Below, piece after piece: positions 38,150 through 48,100 of a DNA stretch of 64,000 nt; position 1 is the stretch's first letter; the number at the start of each line of letters is the position of its first letter. The translations under genes and the position numbers were made by a program. The notes under the pieces were generated by a model. It did no database searches. It was not told the origin of the DNA and was given only the letters and a program-made list of their open reading frames with translations. Origin of the DNA: Hormiphora californensis (taxonomy: Eukaryota; Ctenophora; Tentaculata; Cydippida; Pleurobrachiidae); contig CM035352.1 in assembly GCA_020137815.1 (NCBI GenBank), forward strand, positions 158,675 to 222,674, in the 5' to 3' direction.

Positions 38150-40355
38150 TTCATTGGTGTCACTTTTGAGAAACTGACAGGGGACACTATCTACGAATGT
38201 GCAAGAAGTTTGAAAGGTAGTGGTGGACCCAGTGGCCTAGATGCGACAGGAATTTACAGAATTTTGTGTTCACGTAAATTCAGGAACGCCGTTCCAGCCC
38301 TCTGTACGGCCCTTGCCAAGATTGCACGTACACTGTCAACAAACAAAGTGGACCTTAAATCATTAGATGTTTTCTGTGCAAGTCGCCTCATACCCATGTC
38401 CAAACCAGGAGGCGGAACACGACCCATTGGCATTGGAGAGTGCTTTCGACGGGTCATCACCAAAGCTGTTGTACGAACGATTAAGAGCAGCATTAAGGAA
38501 GCAGCCGGACGAGTCCAGCTAGCCGCCGGCCAGATCGGTGGAGTGGAAGCAGCAATCCACTCTCTAAGAGAAAAGTTTGAGGCTGACGATTGTGAAGGAA
38601 TCATATTACTAGATGCTGAAAATGCCTTCAATAATCTCAACAGGACCATGGCAATGAATAACACCAAGTTTTACTGTCCTGATTTCAGTACATTTCTGGT
38701 CAACATGTACGGAAAACCTCGACACAATCCTACTGAGCGCCGAAGGAACGACCCAGGGAGACCCAGCGGCGATGGACCTATATTCAATCGGTATCCTGAG
38801 GTTAATCGAGCTGGCAGAGTCTCCGGATATAGTTCAGGTGTGGTACGCAGATGATGGGAACGCATCAGGAGGTTTAACTGGGCTACTTTCATGGTACAAC
38901 AAAGTAGTATCTTTTGGACCCAGTTTTGGGTACTTTGTCAACCCTTCCAAAAGTGTACTGATAGTAAAACCCCAGTTCCTGGAGACAGCTAAGAGCATGT
39001 TCGGAGATACAGGGATGCAAATAACAGCAGATGGGGCAAGACATCTGGGAGCAACCATTGGTTCAGAACGTTTCAAAAACTCGTTTGTTTCCAATGCAGT
39101 GTCCACCTGGCGTGAAGAGCTCAAGAACTTGGTAGTTATAGCGAAGACCAATCCCCACCTTGCATACAGCAACTTTACGAGAAGTTTCAAGTTCAAGTGG
39201 GGCTTCATGCAGAGGACCATACCAGATGTAGCAGACCTCTTTCAGCCGCTAGAGGATCTCATTCGATCCGAACTGATCCCCTGTTTTGCTGGTAGACAGG
39301 TGTCTGATTTGGAGCGAGAAATGTTTGCACTTCCGACTAATCTAGGCGGAATGGGGATTGACAATCCTGTGCTCACTAGCGACAGGGCCTTTGCCAACTC
39401 ATGTTTGTTAACCAAGCCACTGGTTGATGCTATTCTTGTACCACATGAGATTGATATGAACATGTCCAAAGTTGAGAAACTGGCCAGGGATGCTCGTGTT
39501 GAGATCGCTAAATCAAATGAGGGCCACAACTCTGAAGCTCTTAAGAAGTTGCTGACCAGGATATCATGCCCGAAACTAGTGAGATGTCTTGACCTTGCAG
39601 GAGAATCTGGTGCATCAGGATGGCTTACGACCAGGCCTTACCCCCATTTGGGCTTTGAGCTTAACCAATTAGAATTTGTTGACTCAATAGCTCTACGGTA
39701 TGGATTTGAAGCGAAAGATCTAGGCTCAACATGTGCTTGTGGTAAGCCTAACGATACCGATCACACCTTGTCATGTGCTAAGGGCGGTTACACAATTCTC
39801 AGACACGATAATATCAGAGACCTTATGGCTGAGATTTGTTCATATGCCGGCCTCAAAGCTGTTGAAACCGAAAAGCTTCTGCAACCATGTCCAGACGGTA
39901 TCCAGTTTCACCCATCGGCAAACACTGCTCCTGACGCACGAATGGATGTGGTCGCACTAGACCTGTGGCGTAAATCGCAACTTGCCCACATGGATGTGAG
40001 AGTCTTTCATGCCAATGCGCCGTCCCATATCAACACGCCCATTGATCAACTCTACCGAAGGAATGAGTCAAGCAAAAAGCAATCATACGGTAAACGGGTT
40101 CGAGAAGTTGAAGGAGGGACATTTTCTCCATTGGTCATGAACACAGCGGGTGGGATAGCTAATGAGTTTCACAAAGTCTTGAAGACACTCTCATCCCGAA
40201 TCTCAACAAGAACAGGAGAACCATATGCTGAAGTGATGGCTCACCTCAGAACGAGGTTACGGTTCTCACTACTGAGGACATGTCTCATAGCCTTGAGAGG
40301 TAATCGGAGGAAGATCACCATCGCCAACCTAGCTTGCACTGAGCTTGTTACGTGA
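38150..40355 (+). pseudogene. RLE-type LINE polymerase copy 2, one frameshift
   Basis: The N-terminal RT frame (to about 38720) has GSGGPSGLDATGIYRILC, ASRLIPMSKPGGGTRPIGIG and ILLDAENAFNNLN (motif A). A one-base frame change near 38715-38730 precedes SAEGTTQGDPAAMDLYSIG (motif B) in the next frame. Then come WYADDGNASGG (catalytic), FGYFVNPSKSVLIVKP, GARHLGATIGS, SGWLTTRPYPHLGFELNQLE, the zinc knuckle CACGKPNDTDHTLSC (about residue 320 of the second frame), RHDNIRDLMAEI, and the PD-(D/E)XK-like ARMDVVALDLWR and HMDVRVFHANAP. The end (LIALRGNRRK) is typical. Related proteins are widespread in invertebrates. Apart from the frameshift it looks recent. Confidence 0.88.
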
Positions 40356-40431
40356 AGTGAATAAGAAGAGGATAAGAAGAATTATCAAGACCATGAATTA
40401 ATTTATTATATGTTTTTAGCTGTTAGTTAGG

Positions 40432-41450
40432 AACACTATTGGTGCGCGGTCGTGCCCACGGAAGGAGTGCTTGGATCATCTTGAAACCGGTTTTAAGTTA
40501 ACTAATGCATATCCAAAAGTGTCTGTAGCTATTTGGGTGATGTTCTGACAATCCAATCACGAGTTATGACGAAAAAACCGTCAAAAAAGACGTTTTAAAG
40601 TGACAAAAAGGAGGATCTGAACACAGCCCTTATATGAAGGGTTAGGGCTATGAAACTTCTTGAGTGGACAGAGAATCGTCCAAATTTGTAGTGTCAACTT
40701 TGGAATAGTGTCTATTTTTTGTAGTTATCATTTTGTCTCTTGAAAACCCTTATTGTCAGTCTCCGTGGTCACCGAGGTTCCAGTCCTAAGCGGTTTACAG
40801 ACAGGAATGATTTTAATATTTTATACTTGATTAAAAACAATGCAACGAATTAATTTATTTTAACCTTTATGTACTGATTACACTTATTGTTATATTCCGT
40901 ATTAATGGGCCCGGTCAACCCGGTTTTTCGAAAAAAAATCTTTTGTAGTTATCTAATTAGAGCCGTTCAAACATGTGAGACGATCTGCAAAACAGGGTAA
41001 TTTGGTACTGTTTCCGTCCCATATTGCTTGCTCTCACCGCTTGTATGCTTTAATCTGCTCTCTAATTGGGTAAATCTCGTCAAGTGATCACTTCACAAGC
41101 AAAAATACACAGTATTAGAGGCCCCTGCAGCATCTTCTCACATGTTTAAACAGCTGTAATTAGATAACTACATAAGATAGAAACTATTCCAAAGTTGAGA
41201 CTGCAAATTTGGACGATTCTGTCCAATCAAGAAGTTTCATAGCCCCAACCCTTCATATAAGGGCTGTGTTCAGGTCCTCCTTTTTGTCACTTTAAAACGT
41301 CTTTTTTGACTGTTTTTTGGTCATAACTCGTGATTGGATTATCAGAACATCACTCAAATAGCAGATATGCATTAGTTAACTTAAAACCGGTTTCAAGATG
41401 ATCCAAGCACTCCTTCCGTGGGCACGACCGCACACCAATAGTGGTCCTGA
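40432..41450. mobile_element. Foldback element with ~300-bp arms, split by a LINE tail
   Basis: The left arm starts CACTATTGGTGCGCGGTCGT (about 40432) and the right arm ends with its complement (about 41445). Arms include GGAAGGAGTGCTTGGATCAT and ATGAAGGGTTAGGGCTATGA. The 3' tail of the RLE-type LINE is inserted at about 40733-40925. No target duplication could be fixed. Confidence 0.85.
40733..40925 (+). mobile_element. RLE-type LINE 3' UTR fragment
   Basis: A near-perfect inverted match to 34510-34720: TCCAGTCCTAAGCGGTTTAC, then CAATGCAACGAATTAATTTA, ending CCGTATTAATGGGCCCGGTC. A severely 5'-truncated insertion. Confidence 0.85.
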
Positions 41451-41531
41451 CTACTATGGTAGACTTGGGGGGACATTTCATTGCCCCACACGGTATATAA
41501 AATCATGTCAAATCGTGTTACCATATGTTAA

Positions 41532-42000
41532 AGTGAGAGTGGACCGAATCAGAATTGAACAAGTTTGTTGTAGGTAGTAGAGATTAGCTTTCTGAGCATT
41601 TTGCGTTTTTGCCGCTCAAAATCGACCCACCCATCACTGATATATTTTTGTTATGTTGGGAGAACTCCTGTTTAATCAGTATGTATAAAACAGAATAGAA
41701 ACAATCGTGGTGTTTTACTAACACATTCTGAATATAAGCAGTGAGGTTGACATGTCCATGCACAGAAGCAGGGCAATGCAAGCCAGCATATTAAAAATTT
41801 AAAGAATGTGTTAGTAAAACACAAGGATTTTTTCTATCCTGTTTGATAAATATTGATCCAGCAAGAATTCTCCCAACATAACAAAGATATCTCAGTGATG
41901 GGTGGGTCGATTTTGAGCGGCAAAAATGCAAAATGCTCAGAAAGCTAATCTCTACTACCTACAATAAACTTGTCCAATTCTGATCCGGTCCACTCTCACT
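41532..42000. mobile_element. TTAA foldback MITE, intact copy A (469 bp)
   Basis: Flanked by TTAA at 41528-41531 and 42001-42004. Starts AGTGAGAGTGGACCGAATCA; the two halves are inverted copies (GCTTTCTGAGCATTTTGC on the left, its complement on the right). TTAA duplication is the piggyBac hallmark. The right end is 75 bp upstream of the UROD start codon, inside its likely promoter or 5' UTR. Confidence 0.92.
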
Positions 42001-42079
42001 TTAATAATGTAATAAGTACACAAAACGAGCACACGAGAAGGGGCGGTAACAATTCATCAAAAAAATCCGACTTTAGCAG

Positions 42080-42181
42080 ATGGCTCGATGTAAGGAATTT
42101 CCGACGCTAAAAAATGATTTATTAATCCGAGCAGCCCGTGGAGAAAAGGTGGAACGTATACCCGTTTGGGTTATGAGACAG
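42080..42181 (+). CDS. UROD: UROD exon 1
   Basis: 34 codons ending VWVMRQ, then donor gttagt. It encodes the N-terminal helix and the first active-site Arg (Arg33). Phase 0. Confidence 0.93.
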
Positions 42182-45100
42182 GTTAGTATCGACCGAATCA
42201 CTTGGTTACGAAGTTACCCCTTACCAGCGCGCGCGAAGGTCGCCCGGCGACCTGAGCTAGGGGTTACAGAAGCGGTTTGATTCACTTCAAAAATTAAAGT
42301 GAGAGTGGACCGAATCAGAATTGGATAAAATTGTTGTAGGTACAGTCGGACCCCGATTTAGTGGCATCCTCGGGGGAACAAAATCCTGCCACTAAATCGG
42401 GGTGCCACTAAATCGGGGAGATCCATATTTGGCCCATAAAAACCTATTTTATGCCCAAAATGCTATACTACGACTAAAAACACCTCTAACTGTTATATGC
42501 ATCGAGCGCGTCTCTCTGGAGGTCCCTGGTTCAATTCCCGGTCGAACCCAGTATTTTTCGATTTTCTTCCCTATTTAATTCTTGCTCAGATCTCTTTATT
42601 CTGAATAATCAATTAATCTCTCCTTGACCGAGATCTGCCCGTGTGTGTGTGAGATTCCCCTATATAACCGTTGTACGGAGGGCGTGTGTGTGTGTTGATC
42701 ACCAGAAGGAGATATCAAAATTACTTCCTCTATCACATGGTGTCTAGCTAAGGGCATGTGCTTGAATATAGTGTGAAGAAATGCGATCTGTACAGGGGTT
42801 CGGTAGCTCAGTGGTAGAGCATCGAGCGCGTCTCTCTGGAGGTCCCTGGTTCAATTCCCGGTCGAACCCAGTATTTTTCGATTTTCTTCCCTATTTAATT
42901 CTTGCTCAGATCTCTTTATTCTGAATAATCAATTAATCTCTCCTTGACCGAGATCTGCCCGTGTGTGTGTGAGATTCCCCTATATAACCGTTGTACGGAG
43001 GGCGTGTGTGTGTGTTGATCACCAGAAGGAGATATCAAAATTACTTCCTCTATCACATGGTGTCTAGCTAAGGGCATGTGCTTGAATATAGTGTGAAGAA
43101 ATGCGATCTGTACAGGGGTTCGGTAGCTCAGTGGTAGAGCATCGAGCGCGTCTCTCTGGAGGTCCCTGGTTCAATTCCCGGTCGAACCCAGTATTTTTCG
43201 ATTTTCTTCCCTATTTAATTCTTGCTCAGATCTCTTTATTCTGAATAATCAATTAATCTCTCCTTGACCGAGATCTGCCCGTGTGTGTGTGAGATTCCCC
43301 TATATAACCGTTGTACGGAGGGCGTGTGTGTGTGTTGATCACCAGAAGGAGATATCAAAATTACTTCCTCTATCACATGGTGTCTAGCTAAGGGCATGTG
43401 CTTGAATATAGTGTGAAGAAATGCGATCTGTACAGGGGTTCGGTAGCTCAGTGGTAGAGCATCTAGCGCGTCTCTCTGGAGGTCCCTGGTTCAATTCCCG
43501 GTCGAACCCAGTATTTTTCGATTTTCTTCCCTATTTAATTCTTGCTCAGATCTCTTTATTCTGAATAATCAATTAATCTCTCCTTGACCGAGATCTGCCC
43601 GTGTGTGTGTGAGATTCCCCTATATAACCGTTGTACGGAGGGCGTGTGTGTGTGTTGATCACCAGAAGGAGATATCAAAATTACTTCCTCTATCACATGG
43701 TGTCTAGCTAAGGGCATGTGCTTGAATATAGTGTGAAGAAATGCGATCTGTACAGGGGTTCGGTAGCTCAGTGGTAGAGCATCGAGCGCGTCTCTCTGGA
43801 GGTCCCTGGTTCAATTCCCGGTCGAACCCAGTATTTTTCGATTTTCTTCCCTATTTAATTCTTGCTCAGATCTCTTTATTCTGAATGTGTTATATGCAAT
43901 GTTCATGTATTGATGACATGATAATTTCTGATTAGAAATAGAAAATTTTTCGATTTTCTTCCCTATTTTAATTCTTGCTCTGAACTCATTATTCAGAAAT
44001 AGAAAACTTTAAAATATTTTTTTCAAAAAAATTGTGAAAAATTTTCTAAGTTATACCAGCCCGTCCGATTTGTGTTTCGAATCGGTGCAGCTTACTGGAT
44101 GTCCTGTCTAATTAGCAGGTTCGAAACGAACCGATACGTGATACCATGCCGAATCGGGGTACCCTAAGCGGGTGAGGAAGTATCAAAATTTCAAAATAAC
44201 TTTTTCTCTCAAAATTTTTGGGGAGCACCGATCAAAGCATTGACAATCGTACTGTAAAATTTTGCAAAAAAGTTTTAAATTTTTTTTAAAAGTATACCAG
44301 CCAAGTCCGAATCGTGTTTCGAATCGGTGCATCTTATCGCATGTCCTGCTGCTAATTAGATGGTTCGGAACATGATCGCCATCGAATCGAAATTTTGACT
44401 CTTGGTGAACTTGTGATTCAATGGCCCCATGGGGATCACGTATCGGTTCGTTGCGAACCGTCTAATTAGCAGCAGGATATGCGATAAGATTCACTGATTC
44501 GAAACACGATTTGGACGTGGCTGGTATACCTTTGAAAAATTTTCAAAAAATTTCACAAAAAATTTCAAAAAAATTTTGGGGGAAAAAAATCGTGCCACTA
44601 AATCGGGGTGCCACTAAATCGGGGGCCACTAAATCGGGGTTCGACTGTAGTAGAGATTAGCTTTCTGAGCATTTTGCGTTTTTGCCGCTAAAAATCGACC
44701 CACCCATCACTGAGATATCTTTGTTATGTTGGGAGAATTCCTGCTGGATCAATATTTATGAAACAGGATAGAAACAATCCTTGTGTTTTACTAACACATT
44801 CTTTAAATTTTGAATATGCTGGCTTGCATTGCCCTGCTTCTGTGCATGGACATGTCAACCTCACTGCTTATAAGTATTCAGAATGTGTTGGTAAAACACC
44901 ACGATTGTTTCTTTTCTGTTTTATACATACTGATTAAACAGGAGTTCTCCCAACATAACAAAATATCTCAGTGATGGGTGGGTCGATTTTGAGCGGCAAA
45001 AACGCAAAATGCTCAGAAAGCTAATCTCTACTACCTACAACAAACTTGTCTGATTCTGATTCGGTCCACTCTCACTTTAATAGCTCCTCGACCACTCAAT

Positions 45101-48100
45101 GAAAATGCACCAAATTTTGGTATTCCCCACCAAATTGTCTGAAAATTACAATTCTGTACTCATATTTGAAAAATTATCTCCGGAACCTTGGTTTTAAGAT
45201 CAGTTTTAGGTGTTAATGATGAATTTTTTTTTTGAAAAAGTAGGTCAGGTATGCTTAACATCATATTAAAGATCGTGGCAAAGTTTGAAGTTTTTATCTT
45301 CAAAGGTCTGGCCATCAAAATTAAAAAGGTCTTGAAGTAGGACCATTTGTACAAAATATGTTGTAACACAACTTCTACTTTGCCAAATTAACCCATTAGT
45401 GACCTGTGACGCGTTATCGCAACCCAGGTTTGGAGGCGTATTACGGCTAGATATGAGCATTTGAAATGCTGTAACCACCACACATCACTAGAGAATCGTT
45501 CGAACTAAAATTTTAGTCATTAAAAAGTTTTCTAAATTGGGGGGGGGGCCTGCCACAAAAATCTCAGCTACCCTCTTTTCGGCCGATGAGATTTTTGAGA
45601 TTTTTGGGAAAATTTGCTCAATTACGTTTGAGATTTTTGAGATTTTTGTGGTAAATTGGCACAATTTTGGCTGCCAATACTCAGTTTTTCGACATATTTT
45701 TTATCTTAAAACTGAATCATAATAGCAGTTTAGTAATTTGAATAGGTAGATTTCATGTTTTAGCTTCACATTAACTTTTGTACTTGAACACAAGGAAAAT
45801 TTCTATTCAGAATTTTCATTTTTGGTAGAAAAACACAAGGATTGTTTCTATTCCAAATTTTCGAATGGAAATCTCTCCTTTCTATGAGATTTTTGAGAAA
45901 AATTTGCGGGTTTTCCCCGAAAAATCGCAAATTTGCCTCAAAAATCTCAGAAATCCCACGTTTTTTAGCCAAAAATCGAAAATCTCAAAAATCCCAGCTA
46001 CCCTGAAAATCGCCAATGAGGCATGAGATTCTTGCGGCAGGCCCCCCCCCCCCCCCAAATTGACCCTAATTTCCGTAATTATCAATCAAAAAGTACCAAT
46101 TTCTGGCATTCGGACTAATGCACATAAATGTGCATTTATGTAATATATCTCGACTAGTTACCGATATGACACATAGCTGATCAGTTAGAGAAATGTTCAG
46201 AGATGTTTCTGTAAAAAAACTAGATCTCAAACGGATTTCCTGTTGGCCCTGTAGAGCCTCAAACAAGTGGGTTGCGGAAACGCTACACTGGCACGGGGCA
46301 TATATTGGATGTTTTCAAAGCATGTTAAGGGGCAATTTAAAATAAATAAAAATTATAGGGCTATTTTTGGTGCCTTTTTATGTTTTTTAAAATCGATTAA
46401 AGCAAAAAAATCAACTCAAAAAATTTATCGTTGCGTTTTCGCAACACACTTTTTGGCTGTTTCTGCCGGTTTCTGAGTCATTAAGTGGGATATTTAGCAA
46501 AATTATACATCAGTATGCTTATAAACATTACATTTTACAACCGTGGTTGGTTGAAAGTGTGTATATGAACCGTTTCCAATCGTTGCGTTTTCGCAACATC
46601 TATAAAGTAAACAATTTAGTACTGTAAATGACTCTGGGCCATTTTTATCTTGTTATTAACGATTCTAGTGTTTGATATGTCTAACCTATGACCTCGTGGG
46701 ACATCTGGGACGAGCTAGAGACACCCAGCACGACTTAGGGAGCACCCAGAACGGCAAAGAGAGCACCCAGGAGGTCCCAGTGATCGTCTGGGACAACTCA
46801 GAGACCACCAGCAACAACTTAGGGAACGCCTGAAACAACCCAGGGGAGTGTGGGAGGACTCCTCGAGCAAAGTGGACGACTCAGGGAGCACCTGGGATGT
46901 CCCAGGACGAATCAAGGAGCATCCAAAACGGCAAATGGAGCACCCAGGAGGTCCCAGTGATCGTCTGGGACGACTCAGAGACCACCAGCAACAACTCAGG
47001 GAACGCCTGAAACAACCCAGGGGAGCGTGGGAGGACTCCTCGAGCAAAGTGGACGACTCAGGGAGCACCTGGGATGTCCTAGGACGAATCAAGGAGCATC
47101 CAAAACGGCAAATGGAGCACCCAGGAGGTCCCAGTGATCGTCTGGGACAACTCAGAGACCACCAGCAACAACTTAGGGAACGCCTGAAACAACCCAGGGG
47201 AGCGTGGGAGGACTCCTCGAGCAAAGTGGACGACTCAGGGAGCACCTGGGATGTCCCAGGACGAATCAAGGAGCATCCAAAACGACAAATGGAGCACCCA
47301 GGAGGTCCCAGTGATCGTCTGGGACGACTCAGAGACCACCAGCAACAACTCAGGGAACGCCTGAAACAACCCAGGGGAGCGTGGGAGGACTCCTCGAGTA
47401 AAGTCGACGACTCAGGGAGCACCTGTGATGTCCCAGGACGAATCAAGGAGCATCCAAAACGGCAAATGGAGCACCCAGGAGGTCCCAGTGATCGTCTGGG
47501 ACGACCCAGAGAGCACCAGCAACAACTCAGGGAACGCCTGAAACAACCCAGGGGAGCGTAGGAGGACTCACCGAGTACACTGAACGACTCAGGGAGTACC
47601 TGGGAGGTCTCAGGACGACTCAAGGGGCATACAGGACGCCTAAAAGAGCGTTTGAGAGGTCCCCGAAAGCGCCCTGGGCGACTCAGGGAGCACCTTGGAG
47701 GTCCCAGTACGTTTCATGGAGTATATAGGACTTTTTAGGGAGTATCTAGAGCGGCTCATCGAGCTCTCAGGAGTCTCCGGGAAGCACCTGGGACAACTCA
47801 GAGGACGCCCCAGTGAGTGATTATGGCCTGGGAGACACAGAATGGCTAAGGATATGCCCACTGGGCTTGAAAGTGGCTATACCCCCACACTAAACACTAT
47901 ATTTTCATGAATTTTCGGTCAAATTTACAAATATTCAACCTTATTTTCTAATCCAACATGATCTCCCACCTTCCAATATCGATATGATTCACCCAATGTC
48001 GGTTCAAATCAACTTTAGTGATAATTTAACTGCTATTTCATAATGAAATTATATTGGTGTGAGGGTGGCACTATTTGCTGACATTTTTGCATGTTGCGGA

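Larger units (their letters stand above)
42501..43887 (+). repeat. 320-bp tandem array with tRNA-like genes
   Basis: 4.3 near-identical units of exactly 320 bp: a 74-bp tRNA-like segment plus a 246-bp spacer with GTGTGTGTGTGAGATTCCCC. The first unit starts in the middle of the tRNA-like part; the last stops at TTTATTCTGAAT. The array is bounded by the 10-bp direct repeat TGTTATATGC at 42491-42500 and 43888-43897. That fits insertion of a multimer as one event. Only one substitution (ATCTAGCG for ATCGAGCG in the unit at 43436) was noticed between tRNA-like copies. Confidence 0.93.
42343..44647. mobile_element. Pogo-like element carrying a tRNA-like array
   Basis: Starts CAGTCGGACCCCGATTTAGT and ends GGGGTTCGACTG, flanked by TA at 42341-42342 and 44648-44649. 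Near both ends are repeats of CCACTAAATCGGGGT. The interior holds the tRNA-like tandem array (42501-43887) and then inverted copies of a GTTTCGAATCGGTGCA / CTAATTAGCAG block (44055-44530). No transposase. Confidence 0.9.
42298..45076. mobile_element. TTAA foldback MITE copy B, carrying nested insertions
   Basis: Flanked by TTAA at 42294-42297 and 45077-45080, with the same ends and halves as copy A. A 2.3-kb pogo-like element is inserted 45 bp from the left end, at the TA of GTAGGTAGTAGAG. Without the insert the MITE is about 470 bp, like copy A. Confidence 0.92.
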
